In this document: piece after piece, positions 26,546 to 34,329 of the stretch
How positions within the stretch are numbered: position 1 is the first letter of the stretch
Layout: the number at the start of each line of letters is the position of its first letter
Assembly: GCF_028201475.1 (NCBI RefSeq)
Contig: NZ_CP116384.1
Location: forward strand, 744,001-808,000
DNA length: 64,000 bases
Direction of reading: 5' to 3'
DNA from: Vibrio sp. SCSIO 43137
GTDB lineage: Bacteria; Pseudomonadota; Gammaproteobacteria; Enterobacterales; Vibrionaceae
The notes under the pieces: generated by a model
What the model was told of the DNA's origin: nothing
Database searches by the model: none
Seen by the model: only the letters and a program-made list of their open reading frames with translations
Position numbers and translations under genes: made by a program

Positions 26546-27195
26546 CGTTTCCACCCATGGGTAAGTGCTGAAGCAGTCACCCCATCACGACGACCGAAAT
26601 GTCTATCCAAAGCCAAGCACAACTCATCCAGATGGAAAGCCGCCATGTGTTTAGATGGACGGTATTTATCATAGAGAATGACTATTGAATCCTCTACTCT
26701 ATCTTTTGATGTCGGTGATTTACGCTCAAGAATACAAATACGTTTCGCCATATCGTAAGGCAACAGTTTTCTGTAAATTGGTGGGTCATACTGGTCTCTG
26801 GTCGGAATTTTGAGTTTTAAAAGCCGAGCATAGTACGCAATAGAACTACAGCTACGATTAAGCCTTTTAGCACAGCCCTTTGTACCGAGAAGCCAGTAGT
26901 TTTTGATAAGAAAAAGCTCTTGTTTGACTGACAAAGCCTTGCAGCGTTTAATCCCTAACTTTCTTAACCTGTCACCTATTGTATTGGGAGACTTTTCAAA
27001 AAACGCCCCAATCTCATCAAGAGAGCAGCCCTTTTTATACATCGACTCGAGAGTCTTATTATCTTCATCCGTCCAATATCGATATGACCTAGTTTGCTTA
27101 GGCTCTGAAGTATCTATGGGACGCTTGACCAGCAAATCAGAGAAAGAGCATTCGCTGGCCTGTAGTTCTGTTGTTGCCGTACTGACGTTATCCAT
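26542..27195 (-). CDS. Two-helix-turn-helix DNA-binding protein, copy 1
   Basis: A 217-aa protein with two successive Myb/SANT- or resolvase-like helix-turn-helix units: residues ~39-84 (YWTDEDNKTLESMYKKG, then a CSLDEIGAFF helix) and ~88-131 (VKQELFLIKNYWLLG, then CAKRLNRS). The C-terminal 80 residues are basic and have no motif I know. It takes the place where CTXphi has its coat and assembly genes. A DNA-binding regulator is likely; control of a helper phage or of packaging is only inference. Confidence 0.7.
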   Translation of the reverse strand: MDNVSTATTELQASECSFSDLLVKRPIDTSEPKQTRSYRYWTDEDNKTLESMYKKGCSLDEIGAFFEKSPNTIGDRLRKLGIKRCKALSVKQELFLIKNYWLLGTKGCAKRLNRSCSSIAYYARLLKLKIPTRDQYDPPIYRKLLPYDMAKRICILERKSPTSKDRVEDSIVILYDKYRPSKHMAAFHLDELCLALDRHFGRRDGVTASALTHGWKR

Positions 27196-27210
27196 AGCTG
27201 ATCCTTTTTA

Positions 27211-27558
27211 TTATTGTTTCATGGATGCTTTGAAGTGAGCCTTTATATCCTCATCAACAGGGATAAGCTCAATAACCTTGGAGCCTGCAAGCGGGTCGTC
27301 ATAATCCAGCGCGGTATCAACTTCATATTCACGTCTGGGAACCAAAGCACCAGTATCACGAAGCTGACAAGCGTAGTTGTAATCCATATACAACGGCTGG
27401 TCATACTTGAGATTGATTTCTCCGGACTCACCAAACACCTGACGCTTAAAAGAACCAGTATCAAGGTCTCTAAGCGGACGGCTGATATTCAGAATGGCAG
27501 ATTTGCCACGCTCACCATCCATAAACGTGATACCCAGAACGAATAAACCTTTTTTCAT
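27211..27558 (-). CDS. RstB-like / DUF1293-type protein, copy 1
   Basis: A 115-aa protein in the position of RstB in CTXphi, directly after rep. The N-terminal MKKGLFVLGI and LNISRPLRD are like small proteins of vibrio filamentous phages that I recall as DUF1293. By position it may bind single-stranded DNA, like gene V protein. It starts nine bases after the rep stop. Confidence 0.65.
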   Translation of the reverse strand: MKKGLFVLGITFMDGERGKSAILNISRPLRDLDTGSFKRQVFGESGEINLKYDQPLYMDYNYACQLRDTGALVPRREYEVDTALDYDDPLAGSKVIELIPVDEDIKAHFKASMKQ

Positions 27559-27566
27559 AATGTCAC

Positions 27567-28688
27567 CTAATAGCTACTTAATATTTCATCAACCAAACGG
27601 TTGTATGTACATGGATAACCAAGCTTAGGGTCTCCCCTTGCAATGGTTTCTATGACCTTGTTTGCGTCTCCGTTGTAAAGACGAGAAAGGTCTGAGATTA
27701 CCCGACCCCACTGGCGGCGAAGCCAATAGGTAGAGGAAAGGACTTCCAAAGCGGCACGTTTTTCAGGCTTTGGTTTAGTATCAAATGGCTCTGAAGACTC
27801 GATAGAAGCGGCATAGGCGTTGATTGCTGCAAAAGCCCCTGCAAGGTTACGCAGTATCTCTATAGACCATTCTTTCAGCTCTACCTCAGAGCGATACCAG
27901 ATAACGGTCGTATCTGTCAGATTCTGCTCAAGAGCCTTGTTATAGATACGCCAATAAATACGAGAGCTACGGGAGCCAACGCTGATTTGCTCTTTAACAT
28001 ACTTTCTGGAGCCGTCAGGCAACCATGAATACTCATAGTCCTCTTTGACCTTGGGATTTTTGCCCCTGACAGAAGGCTTGAATGCGCCCTCATAGGCGGC
28101 TGTTAGCGCGTATTTGCAATCAAAAAGGCCGTGGAAGTCATCAAAGGCTAAATCCGCACGTTTAACATGCGTAATGTGCAAAACGTTATTAAGCCAGTGA
28201 TACAGAGAAAACAGGGAGCGGACAGCCAGCACATGTTTACAACCAGTGCCGTTTATCGAGATATGTATAGTATCGTTATTACCGCCAATGCCGATGCGGC
28301 CACAGTAAGACTCTCCACATGGAGACAGTAAGTTAAAAGAGTTTTCATAGAACTGAAATTGCTTATCCAGTGGTGCAGACATGGATAGTCCAAGCACCTT
28401 GTTGACGAACACACGCAAGCACTCCTCAAAGTACTGACGCATGACAAAATCGGTGTATGCCTTATAGTCCTCATAGGATTGACCATCCCTGATTATCTGA
28501 CGATTAATAACCGGAGCCTGAGGAAAGTGAGGTTGAGTCTGTCTGGTGAAGCCAATAAAGCCAGCACGTTCACAGTGGCGAAGGTCTTTAATCTTGAAGG
28601 TAAAAGCCAACCAATCGAGCTGTATGCCGGAATCATTATGGTTACCCTGCCCTGTTAAATTAGCTTGGATTTGCTGAGCCTCATTCAT
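27567..28688 (-). CDS. Rep_trans replication initiator (RstA-like), copy 1
   Basis: A 373-aa rolling-circle initiator of the Rep_trans (PF02486) type, as in CTXphi RstA. Motifs are QLDWLAFTF near residue 25, HISINGTGCKH near 142, KRADLAFDDFHG near 176, the presumed nicking tyrosine in RIYNKALEQ near 249 and YRSEVELK near 265. ATG 28688 is preferred because it overlaps the upstream 65-aa gene by eight bases; the frame is open to 28724. It should nick the element's own plus origin. Confidence 0.85.
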   Translation of the reverse strand: MNEAQQIQANLTGQGNHNDSGIQLDWLAFTFKIKDLRHCERAGFIGFTRQTQPHFPQAPVINRQIIRDGQSYEDYKAYTDFVMRQYFEECLRVFVNKVLGLSMSAPLDKQFQFYENSFNLLSPCGESYCGRIGIGGNNDTIHISINGTGCKHVLAVRSLFSLYHWLNNVLHITHVKRADLAFDDFHGLFDCKYALTAAYEGAFKPSVRGKNPKVKEDYEYSWLPDGSRKYVKEQISVGSRSSRIYWRIYNKALEQNLTDTTVIWYRSEVELKEWSIEILRNLAGAFAAINAYAASIESSEPFDTKPKPEKRAALEVLSSTYWLRRQWGRVISDLSRLYNGDANKVIETIARGDPKLGYPCTYNRLVDEILSSY

Positions 28689-28878
28689 GTGCATTGAGAA
28701 GCCCCGCATCAACGCGCTCTTCACGAGTCATATCATCAATAGATATCAGCTCATAATCAGCGTATTCAGAATCACAGTAAGAAACCAGATTAGGCATCGA
28801 CTTGAAAAAATCCCAATGACCGTCAAGGAAAACCGAGACGGTGTAATCGGGCATCATGTCGTAGAAAACTCTGGTCAC
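28681..28878 (-). CDS. 65-aa acidic leader-gene protein, copy 1 (intact)
   Basis: A 65-aa protein from GTG 28878, first gene of the rep operon. The GTG start is supported by alignment with the 67-aa protein at the operon's other end (MTRVFYD against MKVYYD). It overlaps rep. The function is unknown. The same gene in copy 2 is broken by a one-base deletion in an A-run (28805-28810 here). Confidence 0.6.
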   Translation of the reverse strand: MTRVFYDMMPDYTVSVFLDGHWDFFKSMPNLVSYCDSEYADYELISIDDMTREERVDAGLLNAHE

Positions 28879-28892
28879 TCTAAAATTCTGTC

Positions 28893-28912
28893 AAGTATGA
28901 TTTTTCATACTT
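28893..28912. promoter_or_regulatory. Operator palindrome, copy 1
   Basis: AAGTATGA (28893-28900) and TCATACTT (28905-28912) form a perfect inverted repeat with a TTTT spacer between the rep operon and the repressor gene. It overlaps TTGACA on the minus strand. It is the likely binding site of the HTH repressor. Confidence 0.6.
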
Positions 28913-28940
28913 TAAACAACACAAATGGATATGTAAAGTC

Positions 28941-28967
28941 TTGGGTGTTAAAAACCATATGTATAAT
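28941..28967 (+). promoter_or_regulatory. Candidate repressor promoter, copy 1
   Basis: TATAAT at 28962-28967, with TTGGGT at 28941-28946 (short 15-base spacer), lies 22 bases before the repressor ATG. Confidence 0.4.
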
Positions 28968-28989
28968 TACAGAAAAGGAAACCTAAGAG

Positions 28990-29448
28990 ATGAAAATCAT
29001 GCTTCAAGATGTACTTAAAGAAACACGAGAGATTAGAGGATTAAAACAAAGTGAAATCGCTGAGTATGTAGGTGTAACTCCTCAAACCTATATGAAATGG
29101 GAAAACGGGAAGAATGAACCCAAAGCGAGCCACCTGAAAAAACTAGCTGAGATCCTCAAGGTATCTGAAATTGAAATGTGTAGAGGAAAACGCAATTCGG
29201 AAAGTTATCACCCTATAGAATTCATGAAAAATATTGCTAAATATCAAAGATATATAGATAGCGTCACCTTCACATCAATACTTTTTGATTACATAGAAGA
29301 TAAAAGTGACTTTATCGACAAACTCGAAGAGGAAATTAAGAGTACTCACGGATTTACAGGTGATGAAATTAAGTACTTAAGTGAGGATGAAAAGATATCT
29401 GCCCATGGTTACAAAAAGGCTATAGATATTGTAAATCAAAGCGAATAG
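28990..29448 (+). CDS. HTH (Cro/CI, XRE-type) repressor, copy 1
   Basis: A 152-aa protein with an XRE helix-turn-helix at residues ~8-62 (LKETREIRGLKQSEIAEYVG and TYMKWENGKNEPKASHL) and an acidic C-terminal half that could mediate dimerisation. It is divergent from rep, as RstR is in CTXphi, and should bind the palindrome at 28893-28912 and keep rep silent. A second ATG is at 28999. The family differs from the short RstR proteins. Confidence 0.8.
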   Translation: MKIMLQDVLKETREIRGLKQSEIAEYVGVTPQTYMKWENGKNEPKASHLKKLAEILKVSEIEMCRGKRNSESYHPIEFMKNIAKYQRYIDSVTFTSILFDYIEDKSDFIDKLEEEIKSTHGFTGDEIKYLSEDEKISAHGYKKAIDIVNQSE

Positions 29449-29478
29449 CCCTCTCAGGCCTGATTGTTACGTGGAATA

Positions 29479-29504
29479 AACCCCCGTATTACTAGACGGG
29501 GGTT
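29479..29504. terminator. GC-rich hairpin after repressor, copy 1
   Basis: A 9-bp stem AACCCCCGT (29479-29487) / ACGGGGGTT (29496-29504). It has no T-run, so it may be a terminator or a packaging-signal hairpin of the single-stranded genome. A second hairpin ATCCGC-TGC-GCGGAT follows at 29546-29560. Confidence 0.5.
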
Positions 29505-29648
29505 CTGGTTCGTCAGTTCTGTCTGGTACCCTCCATTTAGGTACCATCCGCTGCGCGGATACCTCCTAAAAGGCACCTCCCAGCCAGCCTTCCTCCTCGT
29601 AACTTCTCCTCAGTCTCGTCGGCGCTACTCGTCGTCATAAGGAAAACA

Positions 29649-30275
29649 ATGGACATAAATATTGATAGAGTAAAATGCGCTATTGTTGTCCTCCTGCTAT
29701 TAATATTTTTCTGGGCAGGACGCGCAACAAATAGCAATAACACTGCAGAGTGGACAGTTATCAAAGATTTAACGATGACTCTTTGTAGCTTAGGTACTGT
29801 TTTAATTGCAGTTTTAGCACTCAATAATTGGAAGGCTCAAGCTAAGAATCTAAAGATAGATCAAGTGTTAGAGACTTTATCACCATTAGAAAAAATTCAG
29901 TTAGCATGTTCCCATTCAGTTTTAGCTATGCACATGAGGTATGAAGAGGATGCTTTGGAATGGGAGCCTCATGCCGAAACTTATCAGGATAGGTACCGAA
30001 AGCTAGTTGATGAAATAATAGAGCATAAACATAAAATTAAGCTATTAAGACGTTATTTAAGTAAAGAAGATTATCAAGCACTTGTTGGAAAACTATGTTT
30101 GTACGAAACAAATATAACTCTTACAAAGCAATACTTTATACACAAGTATCCAGATCTTTTTTATGACGAGCGCAGCGCATTTGTAAGCATAAATAACCTA
30201 AACGCTAGAGCTCTCAAAGCAGAGTCTGAAAAGCTATTTAGAGAATATGCATTGAGTTTATACAATCTACAGTGA
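29649..30275 (+). CDS. 208-aa membrane-anchored cargo protein, copy 1
   Basis: A 208-aa protein with two N-terminal membrane helices (residues ~10-28 and ~40-58) and a ~150-residue helical, charged cytosolic part (KLVDEIIEHKHKIKLLRRYL). I do not recognise the family. AAGGAAAA precedes the ATG. Its codon use is more AT-rich than that of the rep operon. It lies apart from the rep operon, on the other strand and next to the att end, the usual place for a passenger gene. Superinfection exclusion or phage defence is possible, without direct evidence. Confidence 0.65.
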   Translation: MDINIDRVKCAIVVLLLLIFFWAGRATNSNNTAEWTVIKDLTMTLCSLGTVLIAVLALNNWKAQAKNLKIDQVLETLSPLEKIQLACSHSVLAMHMRYEEDALEWEPHAETYQDRYRKLVDEIIEHKHKIKLLRRYLSKEDYQALVGKLCLYETNITLTKQYFIHKYPDLFYDERSAFVSINNLNARALKAESEKLFREYALSLYNLQ

Positions 30276-30299
30276 CGCATTATGCAAATTATGTGTACG
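30272..30299 (+). other. Second, inverted dif-like site (attP2 type), copy 1
   Basis: GTGACGCATTA, spacer TGCAAA, TTATGTGTACG: a degenerate dif in the opposite orientation to the att site 130 bases downstream. The two can pair in single-stranded DNA, as attP1 and attP2 of CTXphi do. It begins on the stop codon of the 208-aa gene. Confidence 0.65.
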
Positions 30300-30428
30300 G
30301 GCTTTCATTGCAAAGCGATTCTCGTTACTAACATGTACGTAGCAAGCTACGACAATGAGTAAGTTCCTCACCCACTCTTTACCGCTTCAAGGTCGTCAGT
30401 GCTGGCGCAATAGTACTGACGACAAACC

Positions 30429-30462
30429 ACTCAACATAATTCGAAAACACATAATGCGCACT
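30429..30462 (-). other. Internal att site (attP1 type, 12-bp spacer)
   Basis: On the minus strand it reads XerC arm AGTGCGCATTA, a 12-base spacer TGTGTTTTCGAA and XerD-like arm TTATGTTGAGT. dif has a 6-base spacer. A 12-base spacer and the TTATGTTGAG arm are, as I recall, features of CTXphi attP1. It is the junction between the two element copies. Confidence 0.75.
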
Positions 30463-30808
30463 TTAATAGTTGCTTTATTTAATTAAATCAATGAGATATT
30501 TAAGCGTCACCAGTGACGCACACTGAATTTTGATGCTCCGGTACATTCCGAACCACAGATTTTCATTTTGGTGTTTACTTGGAGTTTCGCTATGGCCTAG
30601 CAGAAAGAAGGTGTTTTTTGGAATGGCCAAGACTGGCAAAAGACTGTTTCGGGCGTTCACTGTCTGTCGAACCTACAGACAGTATCACGCGCCCTTATAT
30701 CTCGGTGACTCGCTGCGCTCGGGGCGATGCCCAGTTGTCACAGCTTTCAGGACCTGGGAAGTCACATAAATCAAAATCGATATTTGATGAATCAAAATGA
30801 AGTTTTAA
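30463..30808. other. Non-coding end of copy 2, probable origin region
   Basis: Repeat of 25781-26126 with the same hairpins; no gene is supported. Confidence 0.5.
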
Positions 30809-31012
30809 TTATGGTTCATAACCATCGAAATCACCGGCATCCAACATGCTTTTATGAAGCTCAGGTGTTAGCTCAATCAACTCCAAATCGTCACCATGTT
30901 CAAATGACAATACTTGATGCATTTCCCCTAATGATTTGAATGTATACCAGCCTTCATCCGGAGTAAAAGTAGAAATCATTTCCTCACAAGAGGCATCATA
31001 ATAAACCTTCAT
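30809..31012 (-). CDS. 67-aa acidic protein, copy 2
   Basis: The protein is identical to that of 26127-26330, with the same ATGA overlap with the zinc-ribbon gene. Function unknown; paralogue of the 65-aa protein. Confidence 0.65.
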   Translation of the reverse strand: MKVYYDASCEEMISTFTPDEGWYTFKSLGEMHQVLSFEHGDDLELIELTPELHKSMLDAGDFDGYEP

Positions 31013-31227
31013 ATCAAGTCCTTATTCAGATACTTATCGCAGTTGCTGAGAGTATCATCTAATCCAATCTGCCAAAAGTCATGGCACCTAGGACATTGTT
31101 CTTCATAAAGAAAAATTTGATTGTTGGAAATGTATTCAGTGCAAAGAAAGTCAATGTCTCCACAAAGAGGACAGCAATCCCGACGTTTAAAGCGTCGGGT
31201 TCGATTATTATTGATATCTCTGCTCAT
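31009..31227 (-). CDS. 72-aa zinc-ribbon protein, copy 2
   Basis: The protein is identical to that of 26327-26545: two Cys-x2-Cys pairs after a basic N-terminus, coupled to both neighbours by ATGA overlaps. Confidence 0.7.
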   Translation of the reverse strand: MSRDINNNRTRRFKRRDCCPLCGDIDFLCTEYISNNQIFLYEEQCPRCHDFWQIGLDDTLSNCDKYLNKDLI

Positions 31228-31877
31228 CGTTTCCACCCATGGGTAAGTGCTGAAGCAGTCACCCCATCACGACGACCGAAATGTCTATCCAAAGCCAAGC
31301 ACAACTCATCCAGATGGAAAGCCGCCATGTGTTTAGATGGACGGTATTTATCATAGAGAATGACTATTGAATCCTCTACTCTATCTTTTGATGTCGGTGA
31401 TTTACGCTCAAGAATACAAATACGTTTCGCCATATCGTAAGGCAACAGTTTTCTGTAAATTGGTGGGTCATACTGGTCTCTGGTCGGAATTTTGAGTTTT
31501 AAAAGCCGAGCATAGTACGCAATAGAACTACAGCTACGATTAAGCCTTTTAGCACAGCCCTTTGTACCGAGAAGCCAGTAGTTTTTGATAAGAAAAAGCT
31601 CTTGTTTGACTGACAAAGCCTTGCAGCGTTTAATCCCTAACTTTCTTAACCTGTCACCTATTGTATTGGGAGACTTTTCAAAAAACGCCCCAATCTCATC
31701 AAGAGAGCAGCCCTTTTTATACATCGACTCGAGAGTCTTATTATCTTCATCCGTCCAATATCGATATGACCTAGTTTGCTTAGGCTCTGAAGTATCTATG
31801 GGACGCTTGACCAGCAAATCAGAGAAAGAGCATTCGCTGGCCTGTAGTTCTGTTGTTGCCGTACTGACGTTATCCAT
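31224..31877 (-). CDS. Two-helix-turn-helix DNA-binding protein, copy 2
   Basis: The protein is identical to that of 26542-27195: tandem helix-turn-helix units near residues 39-84 and 88-131. Probable regulator; target unknown. Confidence 0.7.
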   Translation of the reverse strand: MDNVSTATTELQASECSFSDLLVKRPIDTSEPKQTRSYRYWTDEDNKTLESMYKKGCSLDEIGAFFEKSPNTIGDRLRKLGIKRCKALSVKQELFLIKNYWLLGTKGCAKRLNRSCSSIAYYARLLKLKIPTRDQYDPPIYRKLLPYDMAKRICILERKSPTSKDRVEDSIVILYDKYRPSKHMAAFHLDELCLALDRHFGRRDGVTASALTHGWKR

Positions 31878-31892
31878 AGCTGATCCTTTTTA

Positions 31893-32240
31893 TTATTGTT
31901 TCATGGATGCTTTGAAGTGAGCCTTTATATCCTCATCAACAGGGATAAGCTCAATAACCTTGGAGCCTGCAAGCGGGTCGTCATAATCCAGCGCGGTATC
32001 AACTTCATATTCACGTCTGGGAACCAAAGCACCAGTATCACGAAGCTGACAAGCGTAGTTGTAATCCATATACAACGGCTGGTCATACTTGAGATTGATT
32101 TCTCCGGACTCACCAAACACCTGACGCTTAAAAGAACCAGTATCAAGGTCTCTAAGCGGACGGCTGATATTCAGAATGGCAGATTTGCCACGCTCACCAT
32201 CCATAAACGTGATACCCAGAACGAATAAACCTTTTTTCAT
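31893..32240 (-). CDS. RstB-like / DUF1293-type protein, copy 2
   Basis: The protein is identical to that of 27211-27558; position after rep suggests a single-stranded DNA-binding or integration role as for RstB. Confidence 0.65.
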   Translation of the reverse strand: MKKGLFVLGITFMDGERGKSAILNISRPLRDLDTGSFKRQVFGESGEINLKYDQPLYMDYNYACQLRDTGALVPRREYEVDTALDYDDPLAGSKVIELIPVDEDIKAHFKASMKQ

Positions 32241-32248
32241 AATGTCAC

Positions 32249-33370
32249 CTAATAGCTACTTAATATTTCATCAACCAAACGGTTGTATGTACATGGATAA
32301 CCAAGCTTAGGGTCTCCCCTTGCAATGGTTTCTATGACCTTGTTTGCGTCTCCGTTGTAAAGACGAGAAAGGTCTGAGATTACCCGACCCCACTGGCGGC
32401 GAAGCCAATAGGTAGAGGAAAGGACTTCCAAAGCGGCACGTTTTTCAGGCTTTGGTTTAGTATCAAATGGCTCTGAAGACTCGATAGAAGCGGCATAGGC
32501 GTTGATTGCTGCAAAAGCCCCTGCAAGGTTACGCAGTATCTCTATAGACCATTCTTTCAGCTCTACCTCAGAGCGATACCAGATAACGGTCGTATCTGTC
32601 AGATTCTGCTCAAGAGCCTTGTTATAGATACGCCAATAAATACGAGAGCTACGGGAGCCAACGCTGATTTGCTCTTTAACATACTTTCTGGAGCCGTCAG
32701 GCAACCATGAATACTCATAGTCCTCTTTGACCTTGGGATTTTTGCCCCTGACAGAAGGCTTGAATGCGCCCTCATAGGCGGCTGTTAGCGCGTATTTGCA
32801 ATCAAAAAGGCCGTGGAAGTCATCAAAGGCTAAATCCGCACGTTTAACATGCGTAATGTGCAAAACGTTATTAAGCCAGTGATACAGAGAAAACAGGGAG
32901 CGGACAGCCAGCACATGTTTACAACCAGTGCCGTTTATCGAGATATGTATAGTATCGTTATTACCGCCAATGCCGATGCGGCCACAGTAAGACTCTCCAC
33001 ATGGAGACAGTAAGTTAAAAGAGTTTTCATAGAACTGAAATTGCTTATCCAGTGGTGCAGACATGGATAGTCCAAGCACCTTGTTGACGAACACACGCAA
33101 GCACTCCTCAAAGTACTGACGCATGACAAAATCGGTGTATGCCTTATAGTCCTCATAGGATTGACCATCCCTGATTATCTGACGATTAATAACCGGAGCC
33201 TGAGGAAAGTGAGGTTGAGTCTGTCTGGTGAAGCCAATAAAGCCAGCACGTTCACAGTGGCGAAGGTCTTTAATCTTGAAGGTAAAAGCCAACCAATCGA
33301 GCTGTATGCCGGAATCATTATGGTTACCCTGCCCTGTTAAATTAGCTTGGATTTGCTGAGCCTCATTCAT
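32249..33370 (-). CDS. Rep_trans replication initiator (RstA-like), copy 2
   Basis: The protein is identical to that of 27567-28688, with all Rep_trans motifs intact. Because the upstream 65-aa gene is frameshifted here and now stops early, at 33428-33430, translational coupling to rep at 33370 may be weaker in this copy. Confidence 0.85.
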   Translation of the reverse strand: MNEAQQIQANLTGQGNHNDSGIQLDWLAFTFKIKDLRHCERAGFIGFTRQTQPHFPQAPVINRQIIRDGQSYEDYKAYTDFVMRQYFEECLRVFVNKVLGLSMSAPLDKQFQFYENSFNLLSPCGESYCGRIGIGGNNDTIHISINGTGCKHVLAVRSLFSLYHWLNNVLHITHVKRADLAFDDFHGLFDCKYALTAAYEGAFKPSVRGKNPKVKEDYEYSWLPDGSRKYVKEQISVGSRSSRIYWRIYNKALEQNLTDTTVIWYRSEVELKEWSIEILRNLAGAFAAINAYAASIESSEPFDTKPKPEKRAALEVLSSTYWLRRQWGRVISDLSRLYNGDANKVIETIARGDPKLGYPCTYNRLVDEILSSY

Positions 33371-33559
33371 GTGCATTGAGAAGCCCCGCATCAACGCGCT
33401 CTTCACGAGTCATATCATCAATAGATATCAGCTCATAATCAGCGTATTCAGAATCACAGTAAGAAACCAGATTAGGCATCGACTTGAAAAATCCCAATGA
33501 CCGTCAAGGAAAACCGAGACGGTGTAATCGGGCATCATGTCGTAGAAAACTCTGGTCAC
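33363..33559 (-). pseudogene. 65-aa leader gene, frameshifted in copy 2
   Basis: Same gene as 28681-28878 but the A-run is five (33487-33491) instead of six. After GHWDF the frame changes and stops at 33428-33430, giving 43 residues. Either a slipped-strand mutation or a sequencing or assembly error in a homopolymer. Confidence 0.7.
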
Positions 33560-33573
33560 TCTAAAATTCTGTC

Positions 33574-33593
33574 AAGTATGATTTTTCATACTT
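33574..33593. promoter_or_regulatory. Operator palindrome, copy 2
   Basis: The same AAGTATGA / TCATACTT repeat as in copy 1, between rep and repressor. The candidate TATAAT for the repressor is at 33643-33648. Confidence 0.6.
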
Positions 33594-33670
33594 TAAACAA
33601 CACAAATGGATATGTAAAGTCTTGGGTGTTAAAAACCATATGTATAATTACAGAAAAGGAAACCTAAGAG

Positions 33671-34129
33671 ATGAAAATCATGCTTCAAGATGTACTTAAA
33701 GAAACACGAGAGATTAGAGGATTAAAACAAAGTGAAATCGCTGAGTATGTAGGTGTAACTCCTCAAACCTATATGAAATGGGAAAACGGGAAGAATGAAC
33801 CCAAAGCGAGCCACCTGAAAAAACTAGCTGAGATCCTCAAGGTATCTGAAATTGAAATGTGTAGAGGAAAACGCAATTCGGAAAGTTATCACCCTATAGA
33901 ATTCATGAAAAATATTGCTAAATATCAAAGATATATAGATAGCGTCACCTTCACATCAATACTTTTTGATTACATAGAAGATAAAAGTGACTTTATCGAC
34001 AAACTCGAAGAGGAAATTAAGAGTACTCACGGATTTACAGGTGATGAAATTAAGTACTTAAGTGAGGATGAAAAGATATCTGCCCATGGTTACAAAAAGG
34101 CTATAGATATTGTAAATCAAAGCGAATAG
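33671..34129 (+). CDS. HTH (XRE-type) repressor, copy 2
   Basis: The protein is identical to that of 28990-29448, so either copy can silence both rep operons and probably gives immunity to the same element. Confidence 0.8.
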   Translation: MKIMLQDVLKETREIRGLKQSEIAEYVGVTPQTYMKWENGKNEPKASHLKKLAEILKVSEIEMCRGKRNSESYHPIEFMKNIAKYQRYIDSVTFTSILFDYIEDKSDFIDKLEEEIKSTHGFTGDEIKYLSEDEKISAHGYKKAIDIVNQSE

Positions 34130-34159
34130 CCCTCTCAGGCCTGATTGTTACGTGGAATA

Positions 34160-34185
34160 AACCCCCGTATTACTAGACGGGGGTT
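34160..34185. terminator. GC-rich hairpin after repressor, copy 2
   Basis: Repeat of the 9-bp AACCCCCGT / ACGGGGGTT stem of copy 1, without a T-run. Confidence 0.5.
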
Positions 34186-34329
34186 CTGGTTCGTCAGTTC
34201 TGTCTGGTACCCTCCATTTAGGTACCATCCGCTGCGCGGATACCTCCTAAAAGGCACCTCCCAGCCAGCCTTCCTCCTCGTAACTTCTCCTCAGTCTCGT
34301 CGGCGCTACTCGTCGTCATAAGGAAAACA

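Larger units (their letters stand above)
25770..30451. mobile_element. Filamentous-phage-like satellite element, copy 1 (4682 bp)
   Basis: Runs from the XerC cut point in dif to the XerC cut point in the internal att site. Gene order on the minus strand is 65-aa protein, Rep, RstB-like, two-HTH protein, zinc ribbon, 67-aa protein, then a hairpin-rich non-coding end. On the plus strand are an HTH repressor and a 208-aa membrane protein. The layout repressor/divergent rep/RstB-like matches the RS region of CTXphi. No coat, pIII, Zot or secretin gene is present. Confidence 0.85.

Noticed and set aside
29537-29824. 95-aa open frame antisense to the 208-aa gene
   Set aside because: No ribosome site and it overlaps the better-supported 208-aa gene.
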